DNA of 64,000 nt from Halostella litorea (GCF_004785955.1 NZ_SJER01000008.1:37554-101553), one strand, 5' to 3'; counted from the first letter of the stretch, positions 51,322 to 60,715 are shown. Notes: a model not told the origin generated them from the letters alone. Translations and numbers: made by a program.

Positions 51322-53769
51322 ATGAGTAGCCACATTCCAGATCCAGAACGTTCAGAACCGGATCCGTTTGAGGATGTTCAGTCGGACGACGAAGCCGATC
51401 TTGATGCCGTCCTCGAAGGGATTACAGCAGAAGGACAGCAACGGCAGGCCGACGAACAGCGCGCCGAACACCAGGCGACGGTTCGATCACTCGTCGTCGA
51501 GGCACGGCAAGCCTTGACCGGGCAGTCGCCCCGCCCGGTCGAAGACCTTCTCTTAGCTATCCACTGGCACCTCCGCGAACATCCGGATCTCTCCGATGTG
51601 CTTGCACCCTGGTACGACGGCGAGTACATCACTGACGCGGAGAAACTGGAGTTCCGCGATCAGATGGGTCTCCGGGATCGGCAGCAGTCACCTCCGGATC
51701 CGATGGCCGAATTCGAAACACAGGCGCGGCTCGGGAAGGAGTTGGGGTATCTCAATTCCCTCCGAGACCCCTCGAACTACGCCCCGGTCCGGCTGGAGAA
51801 ACTCGACCCCGACGAGGTCCCCCACGCGCCCGATATCGACGAGGTCACACCGATTGGCCGCCGGCGCGTCGGAGCTGGCGACGCGGCTAATCTGGAGAAC
51901 AAAGAGGTCGTCATTCCACACGACGACTGTGACCATATTTTGGCGATCGCCAAGCCCCGTGAGGGGAAAGACTCGACACTCACGTCCATCGGAGTGAACC
52001 TCTGGCGCGAACACGGCTACAAGTACGTCTCGCTCCACGACGACGGCCGCATGGAGACGCCGATGCTGTCGATCCCCAACGACGAAAAGCAGATCCGGGA
52101 GAATCTGAAGTGGTTCAATCAGCAGCCGAAGGCGATGGACACGGAGGTGTTCGTCCCTCGAATGGAGGGCGTCCCGGATGTCCTCCCGGCGAACTTCCAG
52201 ACGTTCACACTGGGGATCGACATGCTCACGCCGAACGATATCCTCCGCCTTGCCGGCGTCACGGAGTCCGATCCCTCGATGGAGATGCGGATCAAAGAGG
52301 CGCTGAAGATCACGCTGAATCGGTCCGAACAGGTCGACGAACTCATCAACCTGCTGTTCGACTTTGCTGAAGGCCTGGAAGCAACGATCTCGTGGACCGA
52401 ACTACGCGACAAACACCAAGACGGGGAGTATGTCGAGACCTACGAGACGTCGATGGAACTCCCGGCGGAGAAGGCTGTCAGGAAAGCAACGCAACGCCTG
52501 GGTCGCTTAGCGAGTGAGGGATTCATCACGAGTCCCGAGGCAGCAACGAATATCGACTTCCACGAGATGATCCGCCGGAATCACAAGTCGGCGGTGCTTT
52601 GCTGTAACTTCATCGACGCCTCGGATGGGTTCAAGTACACCATCATGGACCTCTGGCTCCAGAAAATCATGGCCGCTCGGGACGAAGACGGCCGGCTCCC
52701 TCGGGTCTGCCTGGAGGTGCGCGAGTTGAAAAACGTCGCCCCGTCCCAGATTCAACACGCCCGCTACCGAGACCAGATACGGGCACTTCAGCAGACATTT
52801 CGAATCATTACCTCGCAGGGTGGTTCGCGACGTGTCTTGCTACTTGGCTCGACGCAGAAATTCAACGATATTCTCCGCCCCGTCCGGAACAACATGGACA
52901 CGAAGATCCTCCTCCGGCAGAGCCAAGAGCAGGTGGGAGAACTTCACAAGACGTTCGAATTCGACAGCGAGCAGTTCCAGCAACTCCGGACGTTCAACAC
53001 CGGACAGGGGATGATCTATGCCGACGGGGAACCATACTGGCCGATCCAGTGGCGCGGCGCACCGTGCGGGCTCGGGCTGGGCGACCGCGTGTGGCGTGAT
53101 CGGTACGGCCTCGCGTGGGGCGCTCGTGTCCGAGAGACTGGCGACGTTCCATGGTTGGACAGTGATGCACCGCCGTGGTGGGTCGACGTGATCACGGGGG
53201 ACGTAGTTCGTGACGATCGGAAGCCGAGCGTCGGTGGCTGGTACCTCCTCCCTGACGATTTCCCAGCTCCGATAGCAGCGGTCGAGGATGCCGAGCAAGC
53301 GACGGAGCAGATCACCTCCCGGCTTATTCAGTGGGTGTTGAGACAGCGCCGAGAGTACCGTATTCCGTCGAACCTCCAACTCGAACCTGTCGGTGGAGCG
53401 GACCGACAGCGCGATATCACACTCGAACAGATTGGGCAGGAAACGACACACGAGGATATCGCAAAGCGCCACGATATCCCGCCCTCGATCAAGGCCTGGC
53501 TTCGGAAAGCGCCATCGACGCGGAAGACGTACATCGAAGTCTGTGAAATCGTTGCGAACGGGCAGTACGACAGTTACAACGAGATATATACCGAACTGGA
53601 TCCCGAGTGGTCCGAGGGAACGTTCCGCAACCACGCCGCAAAAGACGATGGACTGAGCCCGTGTCTCGACAACACGGACGAGGGATACACGCTTCGGCCG
53701 GTCGGCAGGAAGGTCTTGGAGATCGACTGGGGAGCGGTTGAGACTGGATTACAGGAGGTCGGCCAATGA
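51322..53769 (+). CDS. HerA/FtsK/VirD4-like ATPase with C-terminal winged helix, 815 aa
   Basis: Variant Walker A LAIAKPREGKDST near residue 212. A Walker-B-like strand CLEVRELKN near 458 (Glu instead of the usual Asp-Glu), a GSTQKFND glutamine motif near 510, and an NNMDTKILLRQSQEQ segment near 527, as in conjugation coupling ATPases. The last 170 residues read as winged-helix/HTH (HEDIAKRHDIPPSIKAWLR). Expected to move DNA through the membrane complex encoded upstream. TGA overlaps the next ATG. Confidence 0.65.
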   Translation: MSSHIPDPERSEPDPFEDVQSDDEADLDAVLEGITAEGQQRQADEQRAEHQATVRSLVVEARQALTGQSPRPVEDLLLAIHWHLREHPDLSDVLAPWYDGEYITDAEKLEFRDQMGLRDRQQSPPDPMAEFETQARLGKELGYLNSLRDPSNYAPVRLEKLDPDEVPHAPDIDEVTPIGRRRVGAGDAANLENKEVVIPHDDCDHILAIAKPREGKDSTLTSIGVNLWREHGYKYVSLHDDGRMETPMLSIPNDEKQIRENLKWFNQQPKAMDTEVFVPRMEGVPDVLPANFQTFTLGIDMLTPNDILRLAGVTESDPSMEMRIKEALKITLNRSEQVDELINLLFDFAEGLEATISWTELRDKHQDGEYVETYETSMELPAEKAVRKATQRLGRLASEGFITSPEAATNIDFHEMIRRNHKSAVLCCNFIDASDGFKYTIMDLWLQKIMAARDEDGRLPRVCLEVRELKNVAPSQIQHARYRDQIRALQQTFRIITSQGGSRRVLLLGSTQKFNDILRPVRNNMDTKILLRQSQEQVGELHKTFEFDSEQFQQLRTFNTGQGMIYADGEPYWPIQWRGAPCGLGLGDRVWRDRYGLAWGARVRETGDVPWLDSDAPPWWVDVITGDVVRDDRKPSVGGWYLLPDDFPAPIAAVEDAEQATEQITSRLIQWVLRQRREYRIPSNLQLEPVGGADRQRDITLEQIGQETTHEDIAKRHDIPPSIKAWLRKAPSTRKTYIEVCEIVANGQYDSYNEIYTELDPEWSEGTFRNHAAKDDGLSPCLDNTDEGYTLRPVGRKVLEIDWGAVETGLQEVGQ

Positions 53770-54719
53770 GCATGGACTGGACGGCCGCGTTTGAAGGGCC
53801 GCTCTCGGAGTACGTACCCACCGACACTACTGCTCGAATCCGTGTTCCATGGCCTGAACTCGACGACACGGATCACGACCTTGCTCGTGTCGTTTTAGAA
53901 GACCCACTTTCGGCGTTTCCCGCAGCTGAAGATGCACTCGCGGAGTTGGGATATACTGATACAGCGTTTCGTGTGTTCGACCTCCCCGAGAGCAGAACGT
54001 ATCGCGTCGGCAAGTACGGATCAGACGCACTCGGGACGCTTATCGGTGTCCACGGGGAAGTCGTCAACGTCGAAGCGATCAAACCGTTCGCCGAGACAGC
54101 GGCGTTTGAATGCTCCTACTGCGGCACGTTGAACCCGATGTCGCAACCTGGCGGGAAACTTGTCAAGCCGTTTGAGTGCCAGAACGAGACCTGCGAAAAC
54201 ACGAACCAGTGGTCGCTCAACGTCAGCGAATCGGAGATCGCCGACTTTCAGGAAATCCTGATCAAGCGTACCGAATCTTCACTCGACGATCCGCCAGTCG
54301 AGGCCGTGTACCTGTGGGACGACCTCTGTGAGACGTTGAGCAAAGGTGACGTGGTGACGATCGTCGGCACGTACGACACGCTCCCGTGGCCGGACGAGGC
54401 AGTTCTGAAGACGTATCTCGACGCCGTCTCCATCAACAAGAGCGAACAGCCGGCAACCGTGGACGAGGTCGCCGACTGGAAGGTCAAGAAGTGGACGTTC
54501 GAAGAAGCTGACCGCCTTTGTGATGCTGGTTCGGGCTACGATTGCTCCAAACGCGATGTTCTCAGAAGCGTCTCAGACGAATACGGAGTTGCTGAAGGTG
54601 AGATCAACGCTGCGATCGATAATCTCGAAGAACAGGGATATGTTTCTGAGTACCAAGACGGGCGGATTCAGATCACTACTTCGTCAGATCCCACTTTCGA
54701 GCCACCGGCTGAATTGTAG
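53766..54719 (+). CDS. MCM N-terminal domain protein lacking the helicase domain, 317 aa
   Basis: Residues 75-230 align with the archaeal MCM N-terminal region: LIGVHGEVVNVEAIKP, zinc site AFECSYCGTL...PFEC..ETC, QEILIKRTESSLDDPP, and DDLCETLSKGDVVTIVG, ending TYLDAVSINK. Where MCM has the AAA+ domain, this protein goes straight to a winged helix (DVLRSVSDEYGVAEGEINAAI, 265-310). It keeps the ssDNA-binding OB fold but cannot unwind DNA alone. Coupled to the ATPase gene by ATGA. Confidence 0.72.
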   Translation: MSMDWTAAFEGPLSEYVPTDTTARIRVPWPELDDTDHDLARVVLEDPLSAFPAAEDALAELGYTDTAFRVFDLPESRTYRVGKYGSDALGTLIGVHGEVVNVEAIKPFAETAAFECSYCGTLNPMSQPGGKLVKPFECQNETCENTNQWSLNVSESEIADFQEILIKRTESSLDDPPVEAVYLWDDLCETLSKGDVVTIVGTYDTLPWPDEAVLKTYLDAVSINKSEQPATVDEVADWKVKKWTFEEADRLCDAGSGYDCSKRDVLRSVSDEYGVAEGEINAAIDNLEEQGYVSEYQDGRIQITTSSDPTFEPPAEL

Positions 54720-54974
54720 TGGCGGAAGGCAATGCCCCCATTACAAAATATTCGGCTCAAGGAAGCTTCTCTACCCCGATATCAGGCGATGAGATTACTT
54801 GCAGGGGTGTAACACCCCCGTGCGGTGGTACGGACGTACGTATCTAGAGCCAACCCCCCATTACTACAGAAGGGAGGCAGTGCCGACACCGCGGCGTCCG
54901 GTGGGGCGGTGGGGGCCGGCGGACAGGGCGGAGAATAGCTGAACAGACCGAACACAGCCGTTTTCGTACTCAGT

Positions 54975-56486
54975 ATGCCACCAGACAGCCACGACGACGA
55001 GCCACAGCAGACCGACCAGACCGCGCTTCGGCAGTGGATCGACGGGCTCGCCGAGGAGTACGGCGTCGACGTCGACGATCTCCTCATCCAGAGCCGTCGC
55101 AGAGATCCGATGTACAAAGGAACGACCGCGGACCACGCGAAAGCACAGTGGTTCGCCCAACTGTGGGAGCAGGCCGTCGACGAACGCGAGAGCGACCGCA
55201 TCCACGTCCGCGGGGTCCACTACGCCGTCTACATGAGCGACGGGGACGTCGCGCCCCCGACCGACTGCTCGTGGGACACCTACGACAACACCCAGCGGTG
55301 CTACGACTACCTCGAAGAATGCGCCGTCCTCGCGCGCATCCTCGGGTACATTCCGTTGGACGGAATCATCGACAAGCGTGCGGATACGCGGACCGTGACC
55401 CGCTATGGACGTCACTCTGTGGAGCCTGACCCCGAGGGTTTGCCCTCGCCGACGGGTGTCGAGACGCCCCGCATCCCCGACCCGGGGGACCGTGCGGAAC
55501 TGGAGTTCGCCCCCGAGGAGACGACGTACTCGGCCTGGGCAGCCGAGCGCGTGGCCGAGCGTGCGCGCGAAGAACTGTCGTTCGACGAGGCGCGACAAAG
55601 CCCGTTCCACATCGAACTGTGGTCGGAGAAGACCCTCCCGGACTACCTCCGGGGACCGGATGGGCTGGCGGCTCGGCACGGCTGTAACGTCGTCGTGGAA
55701 GGCGAGGGCGACCTTTCGCTGACCGTCGCGCACGAGCTCGCCCAGCGAATCGAAGCGGCCGGGAAACCCGCGGTGATCCTCTACCTATCAGACTTCGACG
55801 TGAACGGCCACGCGATGCCGGCTTCGATGGCAGGGAAGCTGGCGTGGCTCAAGCAACGCGGCGACCTCGACCAGCGCGTGCTCGTCGAGCGACTGGCCGT
55901 CACGCCCGAGCAGATCGAGGAACTTGACCTTCCGCGCAAGCCCATCGAGGAGAGCGAGGCGACGGGGACCGGCGGCGTCGCGTACAATCGCCGCGTCACC
56001 GAGTGGGAAGAGGAACACGGCGCGGGGGCCACGGAGTTGAACGCCCTCGAACAGTACCCCGACGAGTACCGCCGGATCGTCGCGGAGGCCCTACGGCGCT
56101 ACTCGGACCCGGAGATCCCGACGAAGAACCGCGAGGCCGCCGCCGACTGGAAGCTGGAGGTCGAGGACCGCGTTCACGAAGAACTGCTGGCCGACGGCGT
56201 CGACGACGATCTTGACGAACTCCGGCAGTGGGTCGACGACTTCAACGAGGCGTACGCGGCGGTCGCGGACGTGTTCGAGCGCCTGCGCGACCTGAAGGGC
56301 GACGATTCGGAGCTGGGCGAGTGGGAGGCCCGCGTCGAGGACGTGGTCGGGGACGTCGAGTACCCCGTGGCGAGCGTCCCCGAGGGCGACGCGGCGCTGC
56401 CCGACGATCCGATCTACGACAGCGAGCGTGGCTACGTCGCGAACAAAGCGCGGATCGACCGATATCGGGCGGGAGGAGACGGATGA
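54975..56486 (+). CDS. Spo11/Topo VI-A-like TOPRIM protein, 503 aa
   Basis: Residues 75-140 (HVRGVHYAVYMSDG... CYDYLEECAVLARILGYIP) match the winged-helix part of Topo VI-A-like proteins, with a candidate catalytic Tyr in HYAVY. Residues 205-295 are a TOPRIM domain: HIELWSEKTLPDYL (Glu), VVVEGEGDLS, and LYLSDFDVNGHAM (the D-x-D pair). The C-terminal 150 residues are helical and acidic. No Topo VI-B partner is encoded, so it may nick or break DNA alone or with the ATPase. Confidence 0.68.
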   Translation: MPPDSHDDEPQQTDQTALRQWIDGLAEEYGVDVDDLLIQSRRRDPMYKGTTADHAKAQWFAQLWEQAVDERESDRIHVRGVHYAVYMSDGDVAPPTDCSWDTYDNTQRCYDYLEECAVLARILGYIPLDGIIDKRADTRTVTRYGRHSVEPDPEGLPSPTGVETPRIPDPGDRAELEFAPEETTYSAWAAERVAERAREELSFDEARQSPFHIELWSEKTLPDYLRGPDGLAARHGCNVVVEGEGDLSLTVAHELAQRIEAAGKPAVILYLSDFDVNGHAMPASMAGKLAWLKQRGDLDQRVLVERLAVTPEQIEELDLPRKPIEESEATGTGGVAYNRRVTEWEEEHGAGATELNALEQYPDEYRRIVAEALRRYSDPEIPTKNREAAADWKLEVEDRVHEELLADGVDDDLDELRQWVDDFNEAYAAVADVFERLRDLKGDDSELGEWEARVEDVVGDVEYPVASVPEGDAALPDDPIYDSERGYVANKARIDRYRAGGDG

Positions 56487-56791
56487 CAGAGGACGAACCG
56501 ACGTTCAACCGAGCCCACGCGTGGGCGTTTCGGGCCCTGCTGCTCACCGTAGCCGCCCTGCCGTCGATCCCGTACGGCTGGATCTGGCACGAGACAGTCG
56601 CCCCCGTATTCGTCGTGCTGGCCCTGCTGGCGGTGTGGATGGTGCTCACGGTCGTTGCCGAACGGCTGGAGGGCCGGAGTGTGAGACGGCAGGGACAGGT
56701 GATGCTGGCCGAGCAGGCCGGTGTCCCGCTCGACCAGGACCAGCGAAACGAGTGGAACGACCCGTACGACGCTGAGGAGCGTGATCGGTGA
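56483..56791 (+). CDS. Small two-helix membrane protein, 102 aa
   Basis: ATG overlaps the TOPRIM gene's TGA. Two membrane helices near 12-32 and 38-60 (VAPVFVVLALLAVWMVLTVV), then a charged tail (GQVMLAEQAGVPLDQDQRNE). Unknown family, end of the plus-strand block. Confidence 0.6.
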   Translation: MTEDEPTFNRAHAWAFRALLLTVAALPSIPYGWIWHETVAPVFVVLALLAVWMVLTVVAERLEGRSVRRQGQVMLAEQAGVPLDQDQRNEWNDPYDAEERDR

Positions 56792-56949
56792 CGAAAGAAG
56801 TTCAGACAGACCTACGTCGCGACCCGGCACGCTATCCGGTACCACTGTCTCGTGGTGGCCGCGATCGCGTACCCGATCCCGTGCAGGAGTACCGTAGCGA
56901 CAGCGAGTTCGACGAGCCCAGCGGGGGACACGGGCAGTTGCATCTGTAG
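56788..56949 (+). CDS. Small hypothetical protein, 53 aa
   Basis: GTG 56788 in a GTGA overlap with the previous stop, ends TAG 56949. Polar, Arg/Pro/Asp-rich with no structured motif. Last gene before the convergent integrase. Confidence 0.45.
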   Translation: MTKEVQTDLRRDPARYPVPLSRGGRDRVPDPVQEYRSDSEFDEPSGGHGQLHL

Positions 56950-56982
56950 CGATAATCTAACGCGTTTCAGTTAAAAACTCGG

Positions 56983-58191
56983 TCACTCGTCGCCGAACAC
57001 CTGACTCCCGATCTCGGACAGCTCACTCGCTTCGATGTGGCTGTACATCTTGCTTGTCGTCGCCGGGTCGGCGTGCCGAAGGGCTCGCTGCGCCGCCGAA
57101 TGATCGGCCTCCCGGAAGTACATCTCACCGGCCCCACGCCGGCCGCCGTGCAGCGTCAGGTAGTCCTTCGAGTCCTCGCTGGTGTCGACGCCCGCGGCAT
57201 CGCTCAGCCGCTTGAACAGCCGCCTGCCGCCGGAGGTAGACAGCGCCGGCGGCCGGCTGTCGAACTCCCGGATCGCTTCGAGCGGGTCGTCGAACGGTTC
57301 CAGCCACTCCTCCACGTCGGCCTCGTCGTGGCCGCGGTCGCGGAGGTCCTCGCGGACCGCACCCCACAGTGAGGGCCGGTGGAACGTCGGGAACAGCGGC
57401 CAGTCGTCGCTCGCGGGGTCGAGCACGTCGTGCCACCGCCGCAGCGCGGGGAGCGGCTTGTCGGTCAGCGGAGCCTGCTCGTCGTCCTGGCTCTTGCCGA
57501 ACACGTCGATCGTCCGGTTCTCCAGATCGAGGTCAGCCCACGTCGCGCCGTTGCGGCCGTCGCGATCGTCGTCACTGCGGGACAGGACCTCCGCCCCACG
57601 GACGCCGGCGTAGCCGATGAGGTACGCGAGCGCGCGGTCACGAACGGGGGCGAGAGCGTCGCTTCCTTCCTCGTCGATGGCTTCGTGCGCCCGCTCGTCG
57701 ACGTACTGCAGGAGCGTCTGTCGCTGCGCGGGACTCCAGAACTGCTGGTCGGCCGACGAGCGCGACGGCCGGTCGGGCATCTCGTCGATTACGGTCGCCG
57801 AGTCGGCGGGGTTGTCCTCGAGGTCGCGCCATGCGACACACCACGCCAGATACGACCGGACGGCGTTGAAGTATGTCCACGCGGTCCCGCGGGTGATTCC
57901 GCCGTCGGCGTCTCCGTCGTTCGCCTTCACGCGCCGGGCAAGGTACTTCGGGTAGCGGGCGAGCGTGCGTTCGTCGATGCCCTCCAGGTACTCCGTTCCA
58001 GTATGCTCGTGCATCCAGTCGATCCACGTCGGGAGGATGCGTTCGAGCTGGGCGGCGTACGCGCCGGAGCGGTCGCCGCTCTCAGGGTCGACCGTCTTCG
58101 CCTTGTAGTCGAGGAAGTCGTCTAGTGGGTCAGCGAGTGGTGTGTTCCCGGCGCTGACCCCGGGAGTAGCGTCGTTCTGGCTGGGGTCCAT
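56983..58191 (-). CDS. Tyrosine recombinase/integrase, 402 aa
   Basis: Phage-integrase fold: SAM-like core-binding region about 20-125, catalytic domain about 150-395. Catalytic residues visible: Arg in GVRGAEVL near 198, Lys in FGKSQ near 232, HGGRR near 349, HADPATTSKMY near 378 with the nucleophilic Tyr. ATG 58191. Likely integrates or resolves the element; no attachment site beside it can be named. Confidence 0.88.
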   Translation of the reverse strand: MDPSQNDATPGVSAGNTPLADPLDDFLDYKAKTVDPESGDRSGAYAAQLERILPTWIDWMHEHTGTEYLEGIDERTLARYPKYLARRVKANDGDADGGITRGTAWTYFNAVRSYLAWCVAWRDLEDNPADSATVIDEMPDRPSRSSADQQFWSPAQRQTLLQYVDERAHEAIDEEGSDALAPVRDRALAYLIGYAGVRGAEVLSRSDDDRDGRNGATWADLDLENRTIDVFGKSQDDEQAPLTDKPLPALRRWHDVLDPASDDWPLFPTFHRPSLWGAVREDLRDRGHDEADVEEWLEPFDDPLEAIREFDSRPPALSTSGGRRLFKRLSDAAGVDTSEDSKDYLTLHGGRRGAGEMYFREADHSAAQRALRHADPATTSKMYSHIEASELSEIGSQVFGDE

Positions 58192-58423
58192 CGTGTCAGT
58201 GTACCCTACAGCGTCGACCCACTAGAATGTACTGTTGTTTTTCAGGCTAAACGTGAGTGGGTGCAGACACGGCGTTTCCGGTAGAGAATCGCAAGACGGC
58301 TGTACGATAGTCTTGTTGAGCGGTGGTTCTAAACCACATATGACTATACAAAACTGTGGTCTCTATCGCTAGTCACGAACTCCGGCGCAACAAGCGTCTG
58401 ACGCCCGCTCCCACCGCCCGAGC
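58192..58423. other. Intergenic region upstream of the integrase
   Basis: About 230 bases, moderately A/T-rich, with promoter-like stretches (tgttgtttttcagg, acaaaactgtgg) but no gene. A recombination site would fit here, yet no inverted core is clear. Confidence 0.35.
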
Positions 58424-58678
58424 TTAGAACGTGAGAAGAACGCCGATGCCGATGCCGACGAGAACACCGATCGCCACGCCGATGAACACGCCATCCGCGG
58501 CTGTAAGCGGCGGCGACTCGTCCCAGCGTCCGCACTGCGTGCAGCGCTGTCCTGATCCCATGAACGCGTCGTCGACGTAGTCGTGGCCGTGGAGGCGGCA
58601 GTACAGCGGGGCAAACGGGCCGTACGGAAGCGACGGCGTGACGTGATCGGTGTCTGATTCGCTGTTCTCACCGGTCAT
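58424..58678 (-). CDS. Zinc-ribbon membrane peptide, 84 aa
   Basis: Cys/His-rich middle (YCRLHGHDY, then CTQCGRW) and a C-terminal glycine-rich membrane helix (GVFIGVAIGVLVGIGIGVLL). ATGA overlap with 58675-59082. A membrane-tethered zinc protein of unknown role, last gene of the right-hand chain. Confidence 0.6.
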   Translation of the reverse strand: MTGENSESDTDHVTPSLPYGPFAPLYCRLHGHDYVDDAFMGSGQRCTQCGRWDESPPLTAADGVFIGVAIGVLVGIGIGVLLTF

Positions 58679-59082
58679 AATTCCCTCCGAAGCAACGCCA
58701 GCGACCCCAATACCGGCTGCCAGAGGATTCGAACAACGTTCCCAGCGGCGAGGGCCGCCCTCGTCCTCATGGACAGCGAACCCGAATCGCGGTTCCGATA
58801 GTAGTCGTGGACTTCCTCGACGGCCTCGCCAGTCCCGAAGTAGTAGTCCAGATCGTTCGCGAACTCGTGGCGGAGGAGTCCGGTGAACGTCTTTGCGGCG
58901 TCCGTCGCGTGCCCTCGCTCGTGCTGGAGAATGAGATCGTGGGCTTTCGGATACTCTTTCAACTCCTCGTCGAGGACGATGACGTTGTACCGGTAATCGT
59001 AGTGGTTCTCAGCGCCGGGGAGGTAGTAGACCTCCGGGTCAGCGTCCTGCTCGCGGGTCGTCGTGCAGTTGCGTTCCATCAT
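58675..59082 (-). CDS. Small HExxH-motif protein (putative metallopeptidase), 135 aa
   Basis: LILQHERGHATDAAK near residue 53 is a zincin-type HExxH. A downstream acidic helix (DYYFGTGEAVEEVHDYY) offers possible third ligands, and a mildly hydrophobic helix (GNVVRILWQPVLGSL) lies near the C-terminus. ATG 59082 (MMERN) overlaps the previous stop. Family not recognised; protease activity is inferred from the motif alone. Confidence 0.55.
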   Translation of the reverse strand: MMERNCTTTREQDADPEVYYLPGAENHYDYRYNVIVLDEELKEYPKAHDLILQHERGHATDAAKTFTGLLRHEFANDLDYYFGTGEAVEEVHDYYRNRDSGSLSMRTRAALAAGNVVRILWQPVLGSLALLRREL

Positions 59083-59366
59083 GCGTTTTCTTCACGCCAG
59101 GAATGTTCGATTACGCTCTCGTCGTAGGTCACGTACTCACAGACTGCACAGACGGCGACCGAGGCCGCGTCGGGCGTGGCGATCCAGTTTCGCGATCCAC
59201 AGCTATCGCAGGGTTCGCCCATCGTCCCGTGGTCATACAGATCGCGGTGCTTCGCACAGAGCGGGCGGCCGTTCCGAGTCGCCGCAGGGTTCGTCTGGCA
59301 CGCCGAGACGCCGCAGGACTCGCCTGCGACGGCTCCCGACAGCGCTGTGATCAGGTCGTCAGCCAT
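59079..59366 (-). CDS. Zinc-binding protein, 95 aa
   Basis: Start taken at ATG 59366 (MADDLITALSGAVAG). Two zinc sites: CGVSAC...LCAKHRD (C-C-C-H) and CDSC...CAVC. It may bind nucleic acid. ATGA overlap downstream and an 8-base overlap upstream keep it in the chain. Confidence 0.6.
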   Translation of the reverse strand: MADDLITALSGAVAGESCGVSACQTNPAATRNGRPLCAKHRDLYDHGTMGEPCDSCGSRNWIATPDAASVAVCAVCEYVTYDESVIEHSWREENA

Positions 59367-59508
59367 CGTCCTCGAACCCGTAGCCTTCTCGGAGATCACT
59401 TTCAGCACAGCCAAGCCGGTTCGCCGCCTCCATCCGGCAGTAGGATTCGTCGCCGCCGTCGACTTCGATCCACTCACCTGTCGTAGCGTCGTGGAACACG
59501 CGGGTCAT
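59359..59508 (-). CDS. Small hypothetical protein, 49 aa
   Basis: ATG 59508 (MTRVFHDATTGEWIEVD) to TGA 59359. Acidic with two cysteines (YCRMEAANRLGC). Coding supported by ATGA coupling to the upstream gene and by overlap with the next start. Confidence 0.5.
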   Translation of the reverse strand: MTRVFHDATTGEWIEVDGGDESYCRMEAANRLGCAESDLREGYGFEDDG

Positions 59509-59711
59509 GCCGTCTCACCGTCCTCCCGTTCGATCCGCAGTTCGCCCGTGACGCGAACCGTCTCGGGGAGCGTTCCGGCGCTGTCCGGTTCGCCGACGAC
59601 CTCGACTGCCGCGTCGCCGACATCCACCATCCCGATGTTCGACAGGTCGATCGAGTCGGCGACGGTCGTGTCGATTTCGACCGTGACGGTGTCGGGGTTC
59701 TCGTCGGTCAT
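59505..59711 (-). CDS. Small acidic beta protein, 68 aa
   Basis: ATG 59711 (MTDENPDTVTVEIDTT). Alternating strands (VTVEIDTTVADSIDL, VGDAAVEVVGE, VRVTGELRIERED), no cysteines. ATGA overlaps on both sides. Function unknown. Confidence 0.55.
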   Translation of the reverse strand: MTDENPDTVTVEIDTTVADSIDLSNIGMVDVGDAAVEVVGEPDSAGTLPETVRVTGELRIEREDGETA

Positions 59712-60121
59712 CGGTCGGCCCCCGGTTCGCCGGCCTCCTTGTAGTCGACCTCATACTGCCGCCCGTGGAACTGCCGCGTCCACGCCGGACAGTCGGTACA
59801 CTTCCAGACGGTCACCATCTTCCCCTCGGAGACGGTCATCCCGCCGCGGACCCACTGGTGGTTGTCACACTGCCAGCCGTCAGACTGAGGGATGAGGACG
59901 CTTCGGTTCGACTCCTTGTAGCCGCCATCCCACGTGCCGGCAAACTCTGAGAGCGTCTGCCGGTACTGATGCGACGCGTAGTCCCCGGAAAGCGACCACT
60001 CCAGATCGTGCAGGAGTTGAGCGATCCCCTCCAGCAGTTCCGCCTCGTCCTCGTCGAGCCGCGCGCGCCGCTTGACCTCGCGGACATCCTGGAACAGGTA
60101 GTCGAGACTGCCGCCGCTCAT
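59708..60121 (-). CDS. Hypothetical protein, 137 aa
   Basis: Start taken at ATG 60121 (MSGGSLDYLFQDVREV), overlapping the upstream TGA. N-terminal helices, and a C-terminal region with CDNHQW and CTDC that may bind zinc. This sort of MSGGSLDY start is common among small phage-type proteins. Unknown function. Confidence 0.58.
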   Translation of the reverse strand: MSGGSLDYLFQDVREVKRRARLDEDEAELLEGIAQLLHDLEWSLSGDYASHQYRQTLSEFAGTWDGGYKESNRSVLIPQSDGWQCDNHQWVRGGMTVSEGKMVTVWKCTDCPAWTRQFHGRQYEVDYKEAGEPGADR

Positions 60122-60453
60122 GCCGAATCGGCCTCCGTAACCAGCAGTTTCTCCAGCCCCTCGCGGTCGTCGTAGTCCTCCGGCAGCGCGTCGGCCGACA
60201 CGAGGTCGTACATCAGCGACGCCAGTTCCGAGACGACCATCTCGCGCCGCTCGGGGTCGTCCTGTTCGAGGTGCCGGACGTACACGTCGTGGCGGATCTT
60301 CGCCCACTGTTCGCCGTCGAGGTGGCTGATGTCGCGGGCTTCGTCCCACGTGTGCTCGCAGGCGGTGCGTTCGGCGTCGCAGTCGGCCTTGACGTACTCG
60401 CGGCAGGGCACGCAGATGAGCAGGCCCGGCCAGTCAGTGTCGCTACTCGACAT
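60118..60453 (-). CDS. Hypothetical Cys-containing protein, 111 aa
   Basis: Start taken at ATG 60453 (MSSSDTDWPGLLICVPC). CVPC plus later Cys and His (CDAERTACEHTW) give a candidate zinc site; the rest is helical (EMVVSELASLMYDLV). Overlaps the upstream gene's end by 11 bases. Confidence 0.57.
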   Translation of the reverse strand: MSSSDTDWPGLLICVPCREYVKADCDAERTACEHTWDEARDISHLDGEQWAKIRHDVYVRHLEQDDPERREMVVSELASLMYDLVSADALPEDYDDREGLEKLLVTEADSA

Positions 60454-60715
60454 CGATCTCCACCTCGTCGCGCTTCGCCGCCGGCGGCAGGCGGTCCTTC
60501 GCATCCAGGCGCTCGACCACGTCGTCTGGGAGGCCACCCGCGGCCGGGTCCATGACCGTCGTCACCTGCCGGTTCGCCAGCACCGAGACGATGAAGATGT
60601 CCGCCTCACACTCCGCACAGCGGATCACGCCGACGTCCCGGTCGGTGTCGAAGCGGAACTTCTGCCGGCGGTCGCCACAGTCCGGACACTCCGGACAGAC
60701 GAGCGGCCCGCTCAT
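60443..60715 (-). CDS. Zinc-ribbon protein, 90 aa
   Basis: Start taken at ATG 60715 (MSGPLVCPECPDCGD). CPEC/CPDC and CAEC form a zinc ribbon near residues 7-37, followed by a strand (DIFIVSVLANRQV) and a polar helix. ATGA overlap upstream. Confidence 0.6.
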   Translation of the reverse strand: MSGPLVCPECPDCGDRRQKFRFDTDRDVGVIRCAECEADIFIVSVLANRQVTTVMDPAAGGLPDDVVERLDAKDRLPPAAKRDEVEIDVE

